29,087 nucleotides of DNA, from contig BFEA01000439.1 of NCBI GenBank assembly GCA_003427395.1, positions 778,571-807,657 of the forward strand, read 5' to 3'. The stretch comes from Chara braunii. Taxonomy: Eukaryota > Streptophyta > Charophyceae > Charales > Characeae. Below the pieces are notes generated by a model that did not search any database, was not told the origin of the DNA, and saw only the letters and a list, made by a program, of their open reading frames with translations. Below, piece after piece: positions 1 to 8,470 of the stretch; within the stretch, counting starts at the first letter, position 1; every line of letters starts with the position of its first letter. The translations under genes were made by a program, and so were the position numbers.

Positions 1-56
<56 letters not shown>
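1..56. repeat. (TC)n microsatellite
   Basis: Uninterrupted CT dinucleotide repeat that continues past the left edge of the window. The true length cannot be seen. Confidence 0.98.
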
Positions 57-59
<3 letters not shown>

Positions 60-735
60 ATTGTGCATGCGCGGACAGTTGAGCAGTATCTACACATGGT
101 CACGTGTCCGTTGCATACTCCATCAACAAGAAGTAGCGGTAGTTTGCCCCAACAGAAAAAGAAGAAATGTCGACGTTTGTCAGAAGAGATCCACCCTCAA
201 AATCTCGATATCCCCATGCAGGTCTTCCCTCTGCTGGAAAGGCACATGAAGGACTGTCGTGTACGTGGTCGGGTGGTGCATGCGGTCACATAACTCCATG
301 GCGAAATTTGTCATTAGCATTCGCAACATCTCCGCCAACATGTCCATTCCTCCAACCCACTTGGTCGGCATAGTTGTCCCAACCCTCGTGATGTGCATGA
401 TCATTTCGTGAAGCGTCCGCCGACCGTATCCGAACCCAACTCCCACCGCCAGACATGTGACTCCACTGGCATCCGCTTTGTAATACCGGAAGTCCTCACT
501 AGTGACGTGATGATCGAACTTCATGCCCGTTCCGTGCGTATTGCCTCTCCTATGTCGAAACTCGTAAATGACGACAGTGCGGTTATGCACAACACCGCTG
601 TCGGGACAAATACCCTGACAAGGGTATTTGTCGGGGATTTTGAACGTCGGACACTGTCCAACTTTTTCATTGAATTAAAGGACTTGATGAGATTGACGGT
701 TGCCAAAAGTTTATTTAGACCTGACCTATGATTGA
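57..735. other. Unassigned intergenic DNA
   Basis: No recognisable gene. A 136-residue open frame on the - strand (180-590) and a 112-residue frame on + (393-731) overlap each other. Neither shows a motif, a domain or a convincing start, so I treat both as chance frames. The only clear structure is the perfect hairpin at 605-632. Confidence 0.5.
605..632. repeat. Perfect 11-bp inverted repeat
   Basis: GACAAATACCC (605-615) pairs exactly with GGGTATTTGTC (622-632) around a 6-base loop. A shorter related palindrome with the same ATACCCT/AGGGTAT core lies at 17407-17424. No TIR or target duplication was found around either. Confidence 0.85.
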
Positions 736-764
736 CAGACTAAAAGTTTTCGAACTTCAGTCTG
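736..764. repeat. Nested stem-loop
   Basis: CAGACT (736-741) pairs with AGTCTG (759-764). Inside it AAGTT (744-748) pairs with AACTT (753-757) around a TTCG loop. A UUCG-type tetraloop on a nested stem suggests an RNA hairpin, but no host transcript is identified. Confidence 0.6.
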
Positions 765-1300
765 GACGCGTGTGACTTCCGGGAGTAACGGATGTGAATG
801 ACAATGCATCGCTTTTAGAAACCGCGCGATTCAGAGCCTATGACGCTACTAGGGACCGCCGTACGGGGGTTAAAACCACGACGGTGGCCGAGAGACCTAG
901 CAACCTGCTCTGTTAAGGGCTGGAGACTGCCACGGTTGATACTCGCAGTTAACCGATGGGGCGGGGGCGGCAAGCAGGTCCTGCAAAGCCTCAAACAGGC
1001 AAGGCAGCAGGACCACAGGCAGGCAGGGCCTGCAAGGCGATGACATGGGGAAAAAATGACTGGGCAAGCTCTTCGTATAGAAGAGCTGCTCCTAAGCCCA
1101 GTAGGTTAAAGCAGTCGAATCGCACCCGGGGGACTCAGGGATCCAATCCAACGCGGCGCTATCTAGGCTAGCTCTTTTGAGTTGGCAGTGAGAAAAGCAA
1201 TCGCCGTGGGAAAAGCAATCCAGCGCGATCAATTTCGACCGCGCGATCTGTAAGATCGTGCGGTCTGGAACAACCGTGCGGATGTTGCTTAGCCCTGCGC
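765..1300. other. Unassigned DNA with two hairpins
   Basis: No gene recognised. CCGCCGT (857-863) can pair with ACGGTGG (882-888), with one G-T wobble and an inner GGTT/AACC stem. A stronger hairpin lies at 1237-1265. The open frames here are short, mutually overlapping and lack motifs. Confidence 0.4.
1237..1265. repeat. 12-bp inverted repeat
   Basis: GACCGCGCGATC (1237-1248) pairs with GATCGTGCGGTC (1254-1265) with a single G-T wobble around the 5-base loop TGTAA. Function unknown. Confidence 0.8.
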
Positions 1301-1930
1301 AAGGATGACACGCATAAATCGAAAAAAGGTCCATTTTTTCTTTTTCTTTTTCGATCCCTTGAGGAATCGAGCATGGGTCTGTCTTTTAGAGGTTCGTGGG
1401 CTTACCACGAACGAGATGAACGTTGGCATAAGCCAACAAAGAAAGGGGAAAAAAAAAAAAAAAAAAAAACTAAAACTAAAGTTGAAACCAGACGTTGAGT
1501 GCCACTTGGCGCCGTCGAAAGTGACTGGGGCACTTCAGTTCCCAGTACACTTGATAGTCGCCCGTGAAAACGAGCGACCGTTTTTGCAGCAAAGCGAGTT
1601 TCTTTTTTTTAGATTTTCCTTAGTTTTTTTTTTAGATTCGAAGTTTTTTTTTTAGACTCGTTATTTTCTTTTAGATATATATATTTTTTGTTTTTGTTGT
1701 TTTTGTTTTTTCTCTGATTCGTGACTTTCCTGAAAACTTGACATCGACAGGATATGCAAATAAAATATACCTACTGTTAGAACATGGAAATATACACCGC
1801 TACATGTGTGTGTGTCGGAGAGAGTGAAAAGTGAGAAGACTTACATGTTTGCAGCCTGTTCGACGACGAGTATTGCGATGGCCAACAGGTAAGTCTCCAA
1901 CCTCGCGGTAGTCCCCCACGTTCCTTCCGT
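1301..1930. other. A/T homopolymer-rich spacer
   Basis: Contains an uninterrupted A21 tract (1449-1469) and, at about 1600-1700, a series of T8-T10 tracts each followed by AGA(T/C), which looks like a slipped short repeat. A short TG repeat with GAGAGAG sits near 1805-1825. The A tract could be a retroposon tail, but no body is recognisable upstream. No gene seen. Confidence 0.5.
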
Positions 1931-1934
1931 TTTC

Positions 1935-2852
1935 GTTATAGCACCCCGGTGCCTGTTCTTGTTAAAACAGGCCGGGACTATAACAGACTGTTTCGTCGAC
2001 TCTCACGAACTCATCAGGAGGGCGAACCCTAACAGTCTGCATAAGCATGTACCTGCCGTGAGGGCGGGAGAGGTACACCCTATATAGTCCTTTTTTTTGG
2101 AGTCCTTCTTTGGGCCACCGGGCGAAGATCTACGCCCGTTCGTTTGGAGAACGGGCTGCAGACCGTCGCCTATACCTGGCGCCATTGGCGCCCGGGTACG
2201 AGCGCACGGGGAAGGGGTAAAAACCCCTATTGAGCTTGACTCTGTTTCGCTCCTGTAAAACGACTTAGCGGGGAAGGGAGGCGGCTCGTTTCGAAAAAAC
2301 GAGCTGCCCCTTCCAGAGAAATGAGGGGGCAGGAAAAGAAAGAAAAGAAGGGGAGAGGAAAGAAAAGAAAAGAAGAGAAGGAGGGAAAGGAAAACGTAAG
2401 TAACGGCCACGTAAGTGGCCGCGGGCTCAGAGTAGATACAGGGGATAGAAAGAGGAAAAAGGTAAGGGGATGAAAAGGAAAGAGGAAATTGCCACGAATT
2501 TGGTCGCGGCCGCGGAACAGGTGCAGCCCCAGAAGGTTCTTGGAGCTGATGGGACTGCACCTGTTTGTTTTTTAGCAGGCAGCAATAAGTGGTTGGGTAC
2601 AACCATTTATAGGAGCATCTGGCCTGGGAAAACGGCCAGGTACTTCTGGGGATTGAAGACTTTGGTTGTCCTCGGGGAGAACCAAGGCACTGAGCTCTTA
2701 GAACGAGAGCCAGAAGCACTTACAAATTTTTGTCTGGCTGTGGGCAAAGCAGCTGCCCACATGATGCCTTCGGTTGGCTATAAAAGCGAGCACTCCACCC
2801 AACAGCCTCACGCTTGTGGCAGCGTTGCTGGGACATTCACTTGGGTGAATGT
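1935..2852. repeat. Hairpin-dense tract (about 15 stem-loops)
   Basis: Successive inverted repeats of unrelated sequence follow one another with short loops. Left and right arms: 1935-1941/1978-1984 with inner 1951-1957/1966-1972; 1984-1992/2031-2039; 2049-2054/2071-2076; 2134-2141/2149-2156; 2178-2183/2187-2192; 2213-2218/2223-2228; 2284-2291/2297-2304, extended by 2272-2278 with 2309-2314; 2404-2410/2415-2421; 2516-2526/2555-2565; 2590-2595/2600-2605; 2619-2624/2634-2639; 2662-2667/2680-2685; 2739-2746/2754-2761; 2833-2840/2845-2852. Most stems are 6 to 11 perfect pairs. A purine-rich stretch (2333-2400) is the only gap. The - strand frame across the tract (2003-2719) has low-complexity translation and no domain. 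I do not know what this tract is. Confidence 0.7.
2779..2786 (+). promoter_or_regulatory. Possible TATA box
   Basis: CTATAAAAGC near 2778-2787 matches the eukaryotic TATA consensus. It would place a start of transcription about 30 bases on, just before copy A of the repeat family. Copy C has a different TATA-like string (TATATA, near 15570) at the same relative place. A match this short is weak evidence. Confidence 0.25.
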
Positions 2853-3004
2853 TGGCTGACTGTTGCATGTTGCTGGCGAGGTGATGTTGCGGGTGGAGTG
2901 GAGGTCTGTAGAGAGTTGGAGGAGGAAAAGGGAGGCAGCCATAGCTGAGGGCTGGGAGCTTTTGCCCCACCCTTGTGTGTGTACTATGTGTGTGGGCTGG
3001 TGCT
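2853..3004. other. Spacer before repeat copy A
   Basis: GT-rich sequence with a TGTGTG run near 2975-2995. It has no counterpart next to copy C, so the left boundary of the repeat family is placed at about 3005, where A and C start to align. Confidence 0.4.
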
Positions 3005-3098
3005 GTAGCGGTAAGGCTGTGTCAGGGTCCGGACGATGCGGCAAGCGACACCTATTTTAGTGGGGTTGTGCTGCCGAACTGTCGCCGCGACATCAAGA

Positions 3099-3114
3099 CC
3101 TTCCTAAAGGAAGG
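3099..3114. repeat. Conserved stem-loop 1 of the repeat family (copy A)
   Basis: CCTTCCT (3099-3105) and AGGAAGG (3108-3114) form a 7-bp stem. Copy C keeps it as ACCTTCCT/AGGAAGGT (15452-15459/15462-15469), 8 bp. Confidence 0.75.
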
Positions 3115-4147
3115 CGTTGCCGAATCTGCAGTGTGGCGCCGATGTTTTTTTTTTTATGTGAGTGTGGGGAGATGTTGCTCGATCAGCAGCTCGCAACGAC
3201 AGTGTAGTCAGTGGGATCATGCTGCCGGAATTAGCCGCGGCGTCGATATTTTTCGCGTAGGGAAGTGTTGTCTTATTAGCGGCATGTCGACAGTGTGCCA
3301 GAATTTTGCGGTGCGGTCAATCAGTCATTTGGCAGTATGATCGGGTGGTGGTACCGCACAGCGGCTGTGGTACGGGCTTTGACGGCGCGGCGAGCAGTGG
3401 TCCTCCGTTGTTCTTTTTGTGGTGCGCAGCGGCTAAGGTGGATTCCAATGTGGACTGACAGTGGTGTGTGGGCATGTGACGGTGCTATTGGACGACCGTG
3501 GTATCCGTTTTAACGACAACGGCGAGCGATAGAGATTGGGCCAGTGCTGGTGCACGGTTGGGATTGTGTGACAGTAGTGTGTGGACCGGCGGCACAACAT
3601 AATGTGCTCGCGGCAGTGGCTATTGAAGTTGCGGCACTTGCGGTTTGCGCCGGAAGGACATTTTTATTTTTTTGGGGATACCCAGGACCACTTGGGACCG
3701 TCTAGAACCATTTTTAAGACCAGGTGGGACTGATTTAAAGAGCGGGACAAGCATGTTGGACTGACTATTGTAAGCGGACGTGGTGAATTGAGGTCGCGTG
3801 GACTTACAATTGGTTGGGGAGTATCCTTGGCGGTCAAGGTGCAATTGAGACTGTGTTAGGACGGTACGAGATGTTTGGATGATGTGAGATTTTATCGTGG
3901 GATCATCCTCTTTGAAGGTTATCTCATTCAGACATCTCAGTGGACCTGACCTTGGTGTGATCGGGCACTTGGAGAAAGACGAGGACCGTGATTCAGGAGA
4001 GAGGTCACAACTCGTGGAGTTGTGAGCCACATATTTTCATATTCCACGACGGTCATTTTTCTTTTGATTGGAATATTACTCGACTTTCTTGAATGAGCCG
4101 GATTAAACTTCACTTAAGGTCAGTTAGTTGATTGACTCAAACTTTCC

Positions 4148-4163
4148 TTCACACCTGTGTGAA
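4148..4163. repeat. Conserved stem-loop 2 (copy A)
   Basis: TTCACAC (4148-4154) and GTGTGAA (4157-4163) form a 7-bp palindrome. It is present in copy B (12708-12714/12717-12723) and, as 6 bp, in copy C (14389-14394/14397-14402), each time with a different 2-base centre. Confidence 0.8.
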
Positions 4164-4310
4164 CCCACACTTTGCTAGGCCCTGTTCATTTTGAATGTTC
4201 GAAAGAAAAGGTAGGGGAAAGTTGTGCGAGTCATGCATGTGAATGAAAATGTCTGACTCGATTATGAGGTTGTATTGTTTTCTTTTGGACTTGTTTTCTC
4301 TGTGTGTTGT

Positions 4311-4405
4311 GCAGGTAGGTAGAAGGATGTTTCCAAAGGAGATTGATTGTGCCTGTTGGAGAAAAGTGAAAACAATTGTTTTTTCTTTACTTCTCACCTG
4401 CCTGC
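4311..4405. repeat. Conserved long stem 3 (copy A)
   Basis: GCAGGTAGGTAGAAG (4311-4325) pairs with CTTCTCACCTGCCTGC (4390-4405) with one bulged base and one T-G wobble, enclosing about 64 bases. Copies B (12502-12517/12591-12605) and C (14158-14173/14237-14251) keep the same stem although the arms differ in sequence. Confidence 0.75.
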
Positions 4406-4482
4406 ATGTCAAAAATGATTCGTTGTTTTGAAAAAACTTTGGTTCTATGTGTAGCGTGAAACAAATGCGATTGAAATGAACC

Positions 4483-4551
4483 AGATAAGGTTAGATAGAC
4501 TTAGTCTTTTCCCAATAATTGACGTTTTTTTTATCCCGAATGGCCTTATCT
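4483..4551. repeat. Conserved stem 4 (copy A)
   Basis: AGATAAGG (4483-4490) pairs with CCTTATCT (4544-4551). In copy B it is 10 perfect pairs (12355-12364/12414-12423). In copy C (14011-14020/14070-14082) the arms pair only with wobbles and a bulge. Confidence 0.6.
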
Positions 4552-5069
4552 ATCTATACCTGTTTGAATGATTCTCATTTCTATCTGCTCTAAATACCCT
4601 TGTCTAAGTTTTTTTGAACTTTCAAAGACAAGGATAGTCAAAACTTACCCGCAGTGGACGCATTCTTTCTCTCTATGAAGCATCCAAGGCGGGTATTCGT
4701 ATGCTTTTGGAGCCGACCCTGTTATCGATTTGAAGTGGAGCCAATTCTTCGTGGGTGGTACCTTGCCGACTCGGTGGTGACGGCCCAACCTCTAAGATGC
4801 GGGTCTTCAGGCTCGGGCGAGGGGAAGGAGTATCCACAGACCACTTCCTAGAGGGTTGGGGGTGTGACAGCGCAAAGTTGACCAACCCTCGTCGAGTTTT
4901 GGACGACGTGGGGGCTGGAGTAATATTCTCGCGGGTGGTCACTTTATGTGTCACCATTAAAATAAAAAGTTAGTGACATAAGAAACTCCAGCCCGTAAGA
5001 AGAAGTGGGTGGTAAAGGTAATGGTTCCCTTTTAGCAGTGATAACGACTGCAGTTTTGTTTTAGGTAAC

Positions 5070-5100
5070 CGAATGATGCAGATGAATACTTCATCATTCG
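5070..5100. repeat. Stem-loop in copy A
   Basis: CGAATGATG (5070-5078) and CATCATTCG (5092-5100) give 9 perfect pairs. The corresponding place in copy B (about 12210-12240) pairs only partly, so conservation is weak. Confidence 0.6.
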
Positions 5101-5773
5101 AGGAAACGGAAAGAGTAATTATTGTCTAGGAGGACAAAGCGACAAACAAAATTTTTGTTCGCTAGATAATACTTTTCCCCAAGCAAGTTGCAAATGGTAC
5201 GAACGTGTGGTCGCACTGAGAGTTCAAACTTCGGTCAGGAGCCAGATTACTTGTTGATCTCTATGGTAGCAGTGAAATTTACTTGCAGAAGTCATTCCTG
5301 GCAGGGTTTAGTAGGTGTCGACAGACCCAACCGTAAGTTAAATGTCAAGTTGTCCTTCCTAATCTTTCGTCAATATTGAGCCTCCACCACGAAAGCGGCA
5401 GTATAATAGTCTCTTCAATCACATAGGCTGAAAAAAACAACTTAAGCAGATCATCTCATCAAGTCAAAAATCGTGTCTTCTGTGATTTGATAAAAAGTGT
5501 ACTGAATTTATTTATTTTATGATCAGAGAATTATAAAGGGATTAGGATTATTTTATGGGTTTCACGTTTGGTTGAAGCCGTCCTAATCGACCGACGTTCG
5601 TTTCGTATTAAGGAGATCAGCGCCCTAGGGGACGGACAACGGTCGGGTCCACTTGTCGTTAACCAAGCGTACCTATACTCCAACGAATGAGCAAATGCCC
5701 TCGGTCAACCTACCCCTGCAATTGCATGTAAAAACTTTCGCACGTGGGTCAGTAGCTCGGTAGGGTTACGCCC

Positions 5774-6590
5774 CTGAGGATGGTGACAACCCCTTAGGGA
5801 AGGCAAGATGTGCCCCACGAGAACCTATCCTATCGTAGGGGACAGTGGGAAGTACAACTGACGCACTTGACTAGAGCGGCGAAAGGATTGCGCGACCACG
5901 CCCGCCTCGACGGTTCGAGGGATGTTTTGTGTCTTTCCCAAGTTGTCTCCTGTTTTGTTTTTGTTTTAACTTTTGTGTGACATAGTCGAAAGGGCTCCCG
6001 CGCTTTGCAAAAAGGCGGGAGTCGATGAGCTCGGCACCGCGATAAGCGATGATGGTGTCCATCAGCACCGCCTCAATTGGTCGCCGATCAAAGCGCAATA
6101 TGGAATGTTCCTTCTCGACCTGTTTGCAAACACCACACTCTCCCCCTACACGTGGACAACCTTCATGACCACAACACGACACTGAGGGTGGTGACTGCCC
6201 CTTATGGAAGGCAAGATGTGCCCCACGAGAACCTATACTATCGTAGGGGACAGTGGGAAGTACAACTGACGCACTTGGCTAGAGCGGCGAAGGGATGACG
6301 CGACCACACCCGCCTCGATGGTTCGAGGGATGTTTTGTGTCTTTCCCAAGTTGTCTCTTATTTTATTTTTGTTTTAACTTTTGCGTGACATAGTCGGAAG
6401 GGCTCCCGCGCTTTGCAAAAAGGAGGGAGTCGATGAGCTCGACACCTCGATAAGCGATGATGGTGTCCATCGGCACCGCCTCAATTGGTCGCCGATCGAA
6501 GCACAATATGGAATGTTCCTTCTCGACTCGTTTGCAAACACCACACTCTTCCCCTACACATGGACAACCTTCATGACCACAACACGACAC
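5774..6590 (+). repeat. Tandem duplication, 408-bp unit x2, end of copy A
   Basis: Unit 1 (5774-6181) and unit 2 (6182-6590) are close copies. Both start CTGAGG(A/G)TGGTGAC and both end ...CACAACACGACAC. The unit contains the last ~250 bases of the repeat family (to CTCG(A/G)CA) plus about 155 bases of following DNA, so the duplication happened after insertion of A. Frames on the - strand in both units (MSCCGHEGCP...) are simply the same shadow frame copied, not evidence for a gene. Confidence 0.85.
5993..6023. repeat. Conserved terminal hairpin (copy A, unit 1)
   Basis: GGCTCCC (5993-5999) pairs with GGGAGTC (6017-6023), 7 bp with one G-T wobble. It sits just before the family's 3' end. Counterparts: B 11287-11293/11311-11317, C 12818-12822 with 12844-12848, and D 17217-17222/17228-17233. 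Confidence 0.7.
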
Positions 6591-6591
6591 T

Positions 6592-6991
6592 GCCTAGAAG
6601 CACCACTGCGCACTACCGTGAAAACCGATAATTATGTCGTTATTGTATAGGCTAGCGGGAGGTGGCACGATTGTGGGAGCGGGGAGGTGCAGACTGGATG
6701 GCAGGAGACTGTCACAATGTTGTCATTGTTCGTCATCAACCAGTCGTGATTCCCGACACCATACGGCGGTGCCCATTGAAACACAAAAACGACTCGGAAA
6801 ACAAATTTCATGGCGAGAGAAGAAAATAAAAATAAAAATAATTTACAACATAGAAGATTTCGCCAATTTCTACCTACGATCCCCAACGTAGCGATCGAAA
6901 ATGCAAGATGATACCGTCGCACAACCCCCATGAGGCACAAGCAGCCACAGACGGACGGAAAAATACACGGGGGTGGGTGAAAGGTGATTAC
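6592..6991. other. Unassigned DNA downstream of copy A
   Basis: No gene recognised. Frames on both strands overlap and carry no motif. It may be intron or flank of the exon-like frame at 6992-7505 on the - strand. Confidence 0.35.
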
Positions 6992-7505
6992 CTTGATTCC
7001 TTGCACCCCCAACGGCAGGACAACGCCTCGGCGATCTTCATCAAAGCGTCACACAACATCCGTTGCCCCGCATCCATCACGCAACACCGTGTTTCGTGCA
7101 CTTTCATCTCCCTCTCCATGATATCGCATTATCGCTGAGAGACCTCGCACTGTCGTTTGCTGGCCCTATCCACTGAATCCGCCACGACTGAGTGTTCATG
7201 ACGCCCGTCACCGCCTCAAAAGTCTGCTGCCACGCATTTTTCCTTTTCGTGAACCCCAACCCACTCGACGACTTGCTCCCACAACCTTCCCCTGCCTTCC
7301 CATCACAATTCTCATTCGCCGAAGTTTCGCCCGTGCCGCCGTTGTTTGCACCTCGCTGCTCAGAAGCCCCCGTGTCCACCACATTCGGCGGGTGGATGGT
7401 TTGATTACCGTGTTGTTCGACATGGATGGCCTCATAAAGTTGGCGATCCTTCTGGAACTTATACCCTTTCTCGGCTCCTTCTTTCAGCGTTAGCGTGAAA
7501 AACAA
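6992..7505 (-). pseudogene. Exon-like reading frame, broken by one frameshift
   Basis: Read on the - strand, the frame opens at 7505 ([20 protein letters not shown]...) and runs 133 codons to 7104. From 7120 a second frame takes over (MEREMKVHETRCCVMDAGQ...) and ends at GCKESR, where AAG|GTAATC at 6992/6991 looks like a 5' splice site. The upstream edge reads CTAAATA, nine T, CTACAG, which resembles a branch point, pyrimidine tract and 3' splice site. Composition is hydrophilic and charged in the first part and helical in the second, reminiscent of the C-terminal tails of Myb/SANT-like transposon-associated proteins, but I cannot assign a family. The acceptor-like string lies right at the border with plastid DNA, so it may be an accident of the junction. 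A frameshift near 7120 means it is probably not functional. Confidence 0.35.
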
Positions 7506-7528
7506 CTGTAGAAAAAAAAATATTTAGA

Positions 7529-7663
7529 AATGAAGCTAAGGTAGATGAAGGCACAACCATAAAAAGATTTCAACCTAGATCTCAAGGACAAGCATATTCT
7601 ATATATAAACCGACTTGTCATATTACAATTATTATGAAACAAAAAAATATAATTCAAGAATAA
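7529..7663 (+). pseudogene. rpl22: Plastid rpl22 3' fragment (ribosomal protein uL22)
   Basis: The frame reads [20 protein letters not shown], then [17 protein letters not shown], and ends at a TAA (7661-7663). This matches the C-terminal part of plastid L22 (the KRF.PR..G..Y.I.KPTCHI.I signature), a 50S subunit protein. About 45 codons remain and the 5' part is missing. It is followed, in normal plastid order, by rps3, so this is a colinear plastid piece. No stop interrupts what is left. Confidence 0.85.
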
Positions 7664-7726
7664 TTTGTGATTTATTTTTTCTATATTAAAAAATAAAAAC
7701 AATCAAAATAAAAAAATACAAAATTC

Positions 7727-7876
7727 GTAGGACAAAAAATGCATCCACTTGGTTTCCGGGTTGACTTCATACAACACCATTATTCTCATTGGTTTGCAAA
7801 ATTAATTTTTTATTCAAAATTGTTACAAGAAAATAAAGAAATAAAGTCATGTATTTACAATCATATACATAATCAT
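7727..7876 (+). pseudogene. rps3: Plastid rps3 5' fragment (ribosomal protein uS3)
   Basis: The frame reads VGQKMHPLGFRVDFIQHHYS, then HWFAKLIFYSKLLQENKEIK. Plastid S3 starts MGQKI(N/H)PLGFRLG and has HWF followed by YSKLLQED, so identity is clear. The expected start ATG is GTA here. About 50 codons remain before the sequence switches to mitochondrial rps11 at about 7880-7890. The rpl22-rps3 spacing is longer than usual in plastids. Confidence 0.85.
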
Positions 7877-7890
7877 GTAGGTTCTCTTAT

Positions 7891-8136
7891 GATTCAGTAG
7901 GAATTAAAAAATATCGTCGGTCAACCAATTATGTTGCTCAAGCTACTGCTGAGAATGGAGTGTGTGCCGCTATTCCATTAGGAATTAAGTTAGTTGAAGT
8001 GAGAATCAAAGGTTTAGGTTATGGAAAGCCTTCGGCCTTATGTGGTTTACAATTAAGTCTTATTATAACCAAGATTAGCGATGTAACTCTAACGCCATAT
8101 AACGGATGTCGTCCTCCTACGAAACACCGCGTATAA
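7891..8136 (+). pseudogene. rps11: Mitochondrial-type rps11 3' fragment (ribosomal protein uS11)
   Basis: 81 codons plus TAA without interruption: DSVGIKKYRRSTNYVAQATA, then ...VEVRIKGLGYGK..., ending SDVTLTPYNGCRPPTKHRV. The ATAEN, KGLG and DVTP.P.NGCRPP.K.RV blocks are those of small-subunit protein S11. The (R)RSTNYAAQATAEN form and ITKI(R)DVT resemble mitochondrial copies of charophytes and liverworts more than the plastid gene; that assignment is from memory of the families. The N-terminal part is missing and there is no ATG. LGYGKPSALCG shows substitutions at normally constrained sites. Confidence 0.8.
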
Positions 8137-8161
8137 TATCATATCATCGCTTCTGAGGATT

Positions 8162-8202
8162 GGCAGAGGCACGAACGAAGGAAGTGATGGCGAGCCTCTG
8201 CC
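8162..8202. repeat. Inverted repeat in organelle-derived DNA
   Basis: GGCAGAGGC (8162-8170) and GCCTCTGCC (8194-8202) pair perfectly over 9 bp around a 23-base loop, between the rps11 and atp9 pieces. GC-rich hairpins of this kind are common in algal organelle spacers. Confidence 0.7.
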
Positions 8203-8272
8203 TCATTGATTTTGACAAAATCAGCGATTTGGGTAATCAACGATAAATAGTCTTTGTTTTGATACAAACAAA

Positions 8273-8395
8273 ATGAAGATGGCTTTGTTAGAAGATGCAA
8301 AATTAATTGGAGCAGCCTGTGAAACAATCGCATTAGCTGGACCCGTTGTAGGTATTAGAAACGTGTTTAGTTCTCTGATTCATTCTGTTGCACGA
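8273..8395 (+). pseudogene. atp9: Mitochondrial atp9 5' fragment (ATP synthase subunit c)
   Basis: 41 codons: [20 protein letters not shown], then [20 protein letters not shown], then R. Subunit c of the mitochondrial F0 ring reads ...[36 protein letters not shown], so the first transmembrane helix and the polar-loop start are present. Two glycines of the helix are changed (AGPVV, GIRN), unlikely in a working ring. After HSVAR the match stops and a group II intron maturase scrap in the opposite direction begins. The second helix with the proton-carrying acid is missing. Confidence 0.85.
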
Positions 8396-8470
8396 TCAGA
8401 TATCTCAAGTGCGCCAGGAAGAGGGTCGGTAATGCCTATCACAAAGTCATCTACGTATCAAACTCATATC
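8396..8470 (-). pseudogene. Group II intron maturase scrap (RT YxDD box)
   Basis: On the - strand the frame reads [19 protein letters not shown] followed by [13 protein letters not shown] is the catalytic YADD box of group II intron reverse transcriptase/maturases (usually VRYADDFLIGI), with the ALEI segment that follows. The R before Y has become TGA. Only about 25 codons remain, so the host intron cannot be named. It abuts atp9, but in the opposite orientation. Confidence 0.6.

Larger units (their letters stand above)
3005..6030 (+). repeat. Long structured repeat family, copy A
   Basis: Aligns by eye over most of its length with the reverse complement of 12790-15555 (copy C). Its part from about 4058 on aligns with the reverse complement of 11265-12780 (copy B), and its last 450 bases with 16808-17253 (copy D). 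Clear anchors include 3011-3125 with 15430-15545, 4092-4175 with B and C, 4670-4870 with 13690-13900, and 5188-5610 with 11700-12124. No conserved protein is evident. Stem-loops at 3099-3114, 4148-4163, 4311-4405, 4483-4551 and 5993-6023 recur in other copies. The 3' end reads like GCTCGACA in most copies. It could be a non-autonomous transposable element or long LTR; I could not fix a class. Confidence 0.75.

Noticed and set aside
2003-2719. 238-residue frame on the - strand
   Set aside because: Lies across the hairpin tract, low-complexity composition (Ser/Phe/Leu runs from a purine-rich strand), no domain, and nothing supports its start.
1935-2852. CRISPR array
   Set aside because: The hairpins are not repeats of one sequence, there are no regular spacers, and the context is eukaryotic.
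5188-5379. 63-residue frame (MQMVRTCGRTESSNF...) shared by copies A and B
   Set aside because: Although both copies are open, amino acid changes are at least as common as silent ones in the shared part and copy C does not keep it, so no sign of protein selection.
3005-6030. TG...CA ends suggesting a solo LTR
   Set aside because: The 3' end does read ...GACA, but no matching 5' TG boundary or target duplication could be fixed, so the LTR class is left open.
6276-6329. Pol III A-box-like (TGGCTAGAGCGG) and B-box-like (GGTTCGAGGG) strings 33 bases apart in the repeat
   Set aside because: The B-box part is not conserved in B, C or D and lacks the CC end, so a tRNA-derived promoter is not supported.
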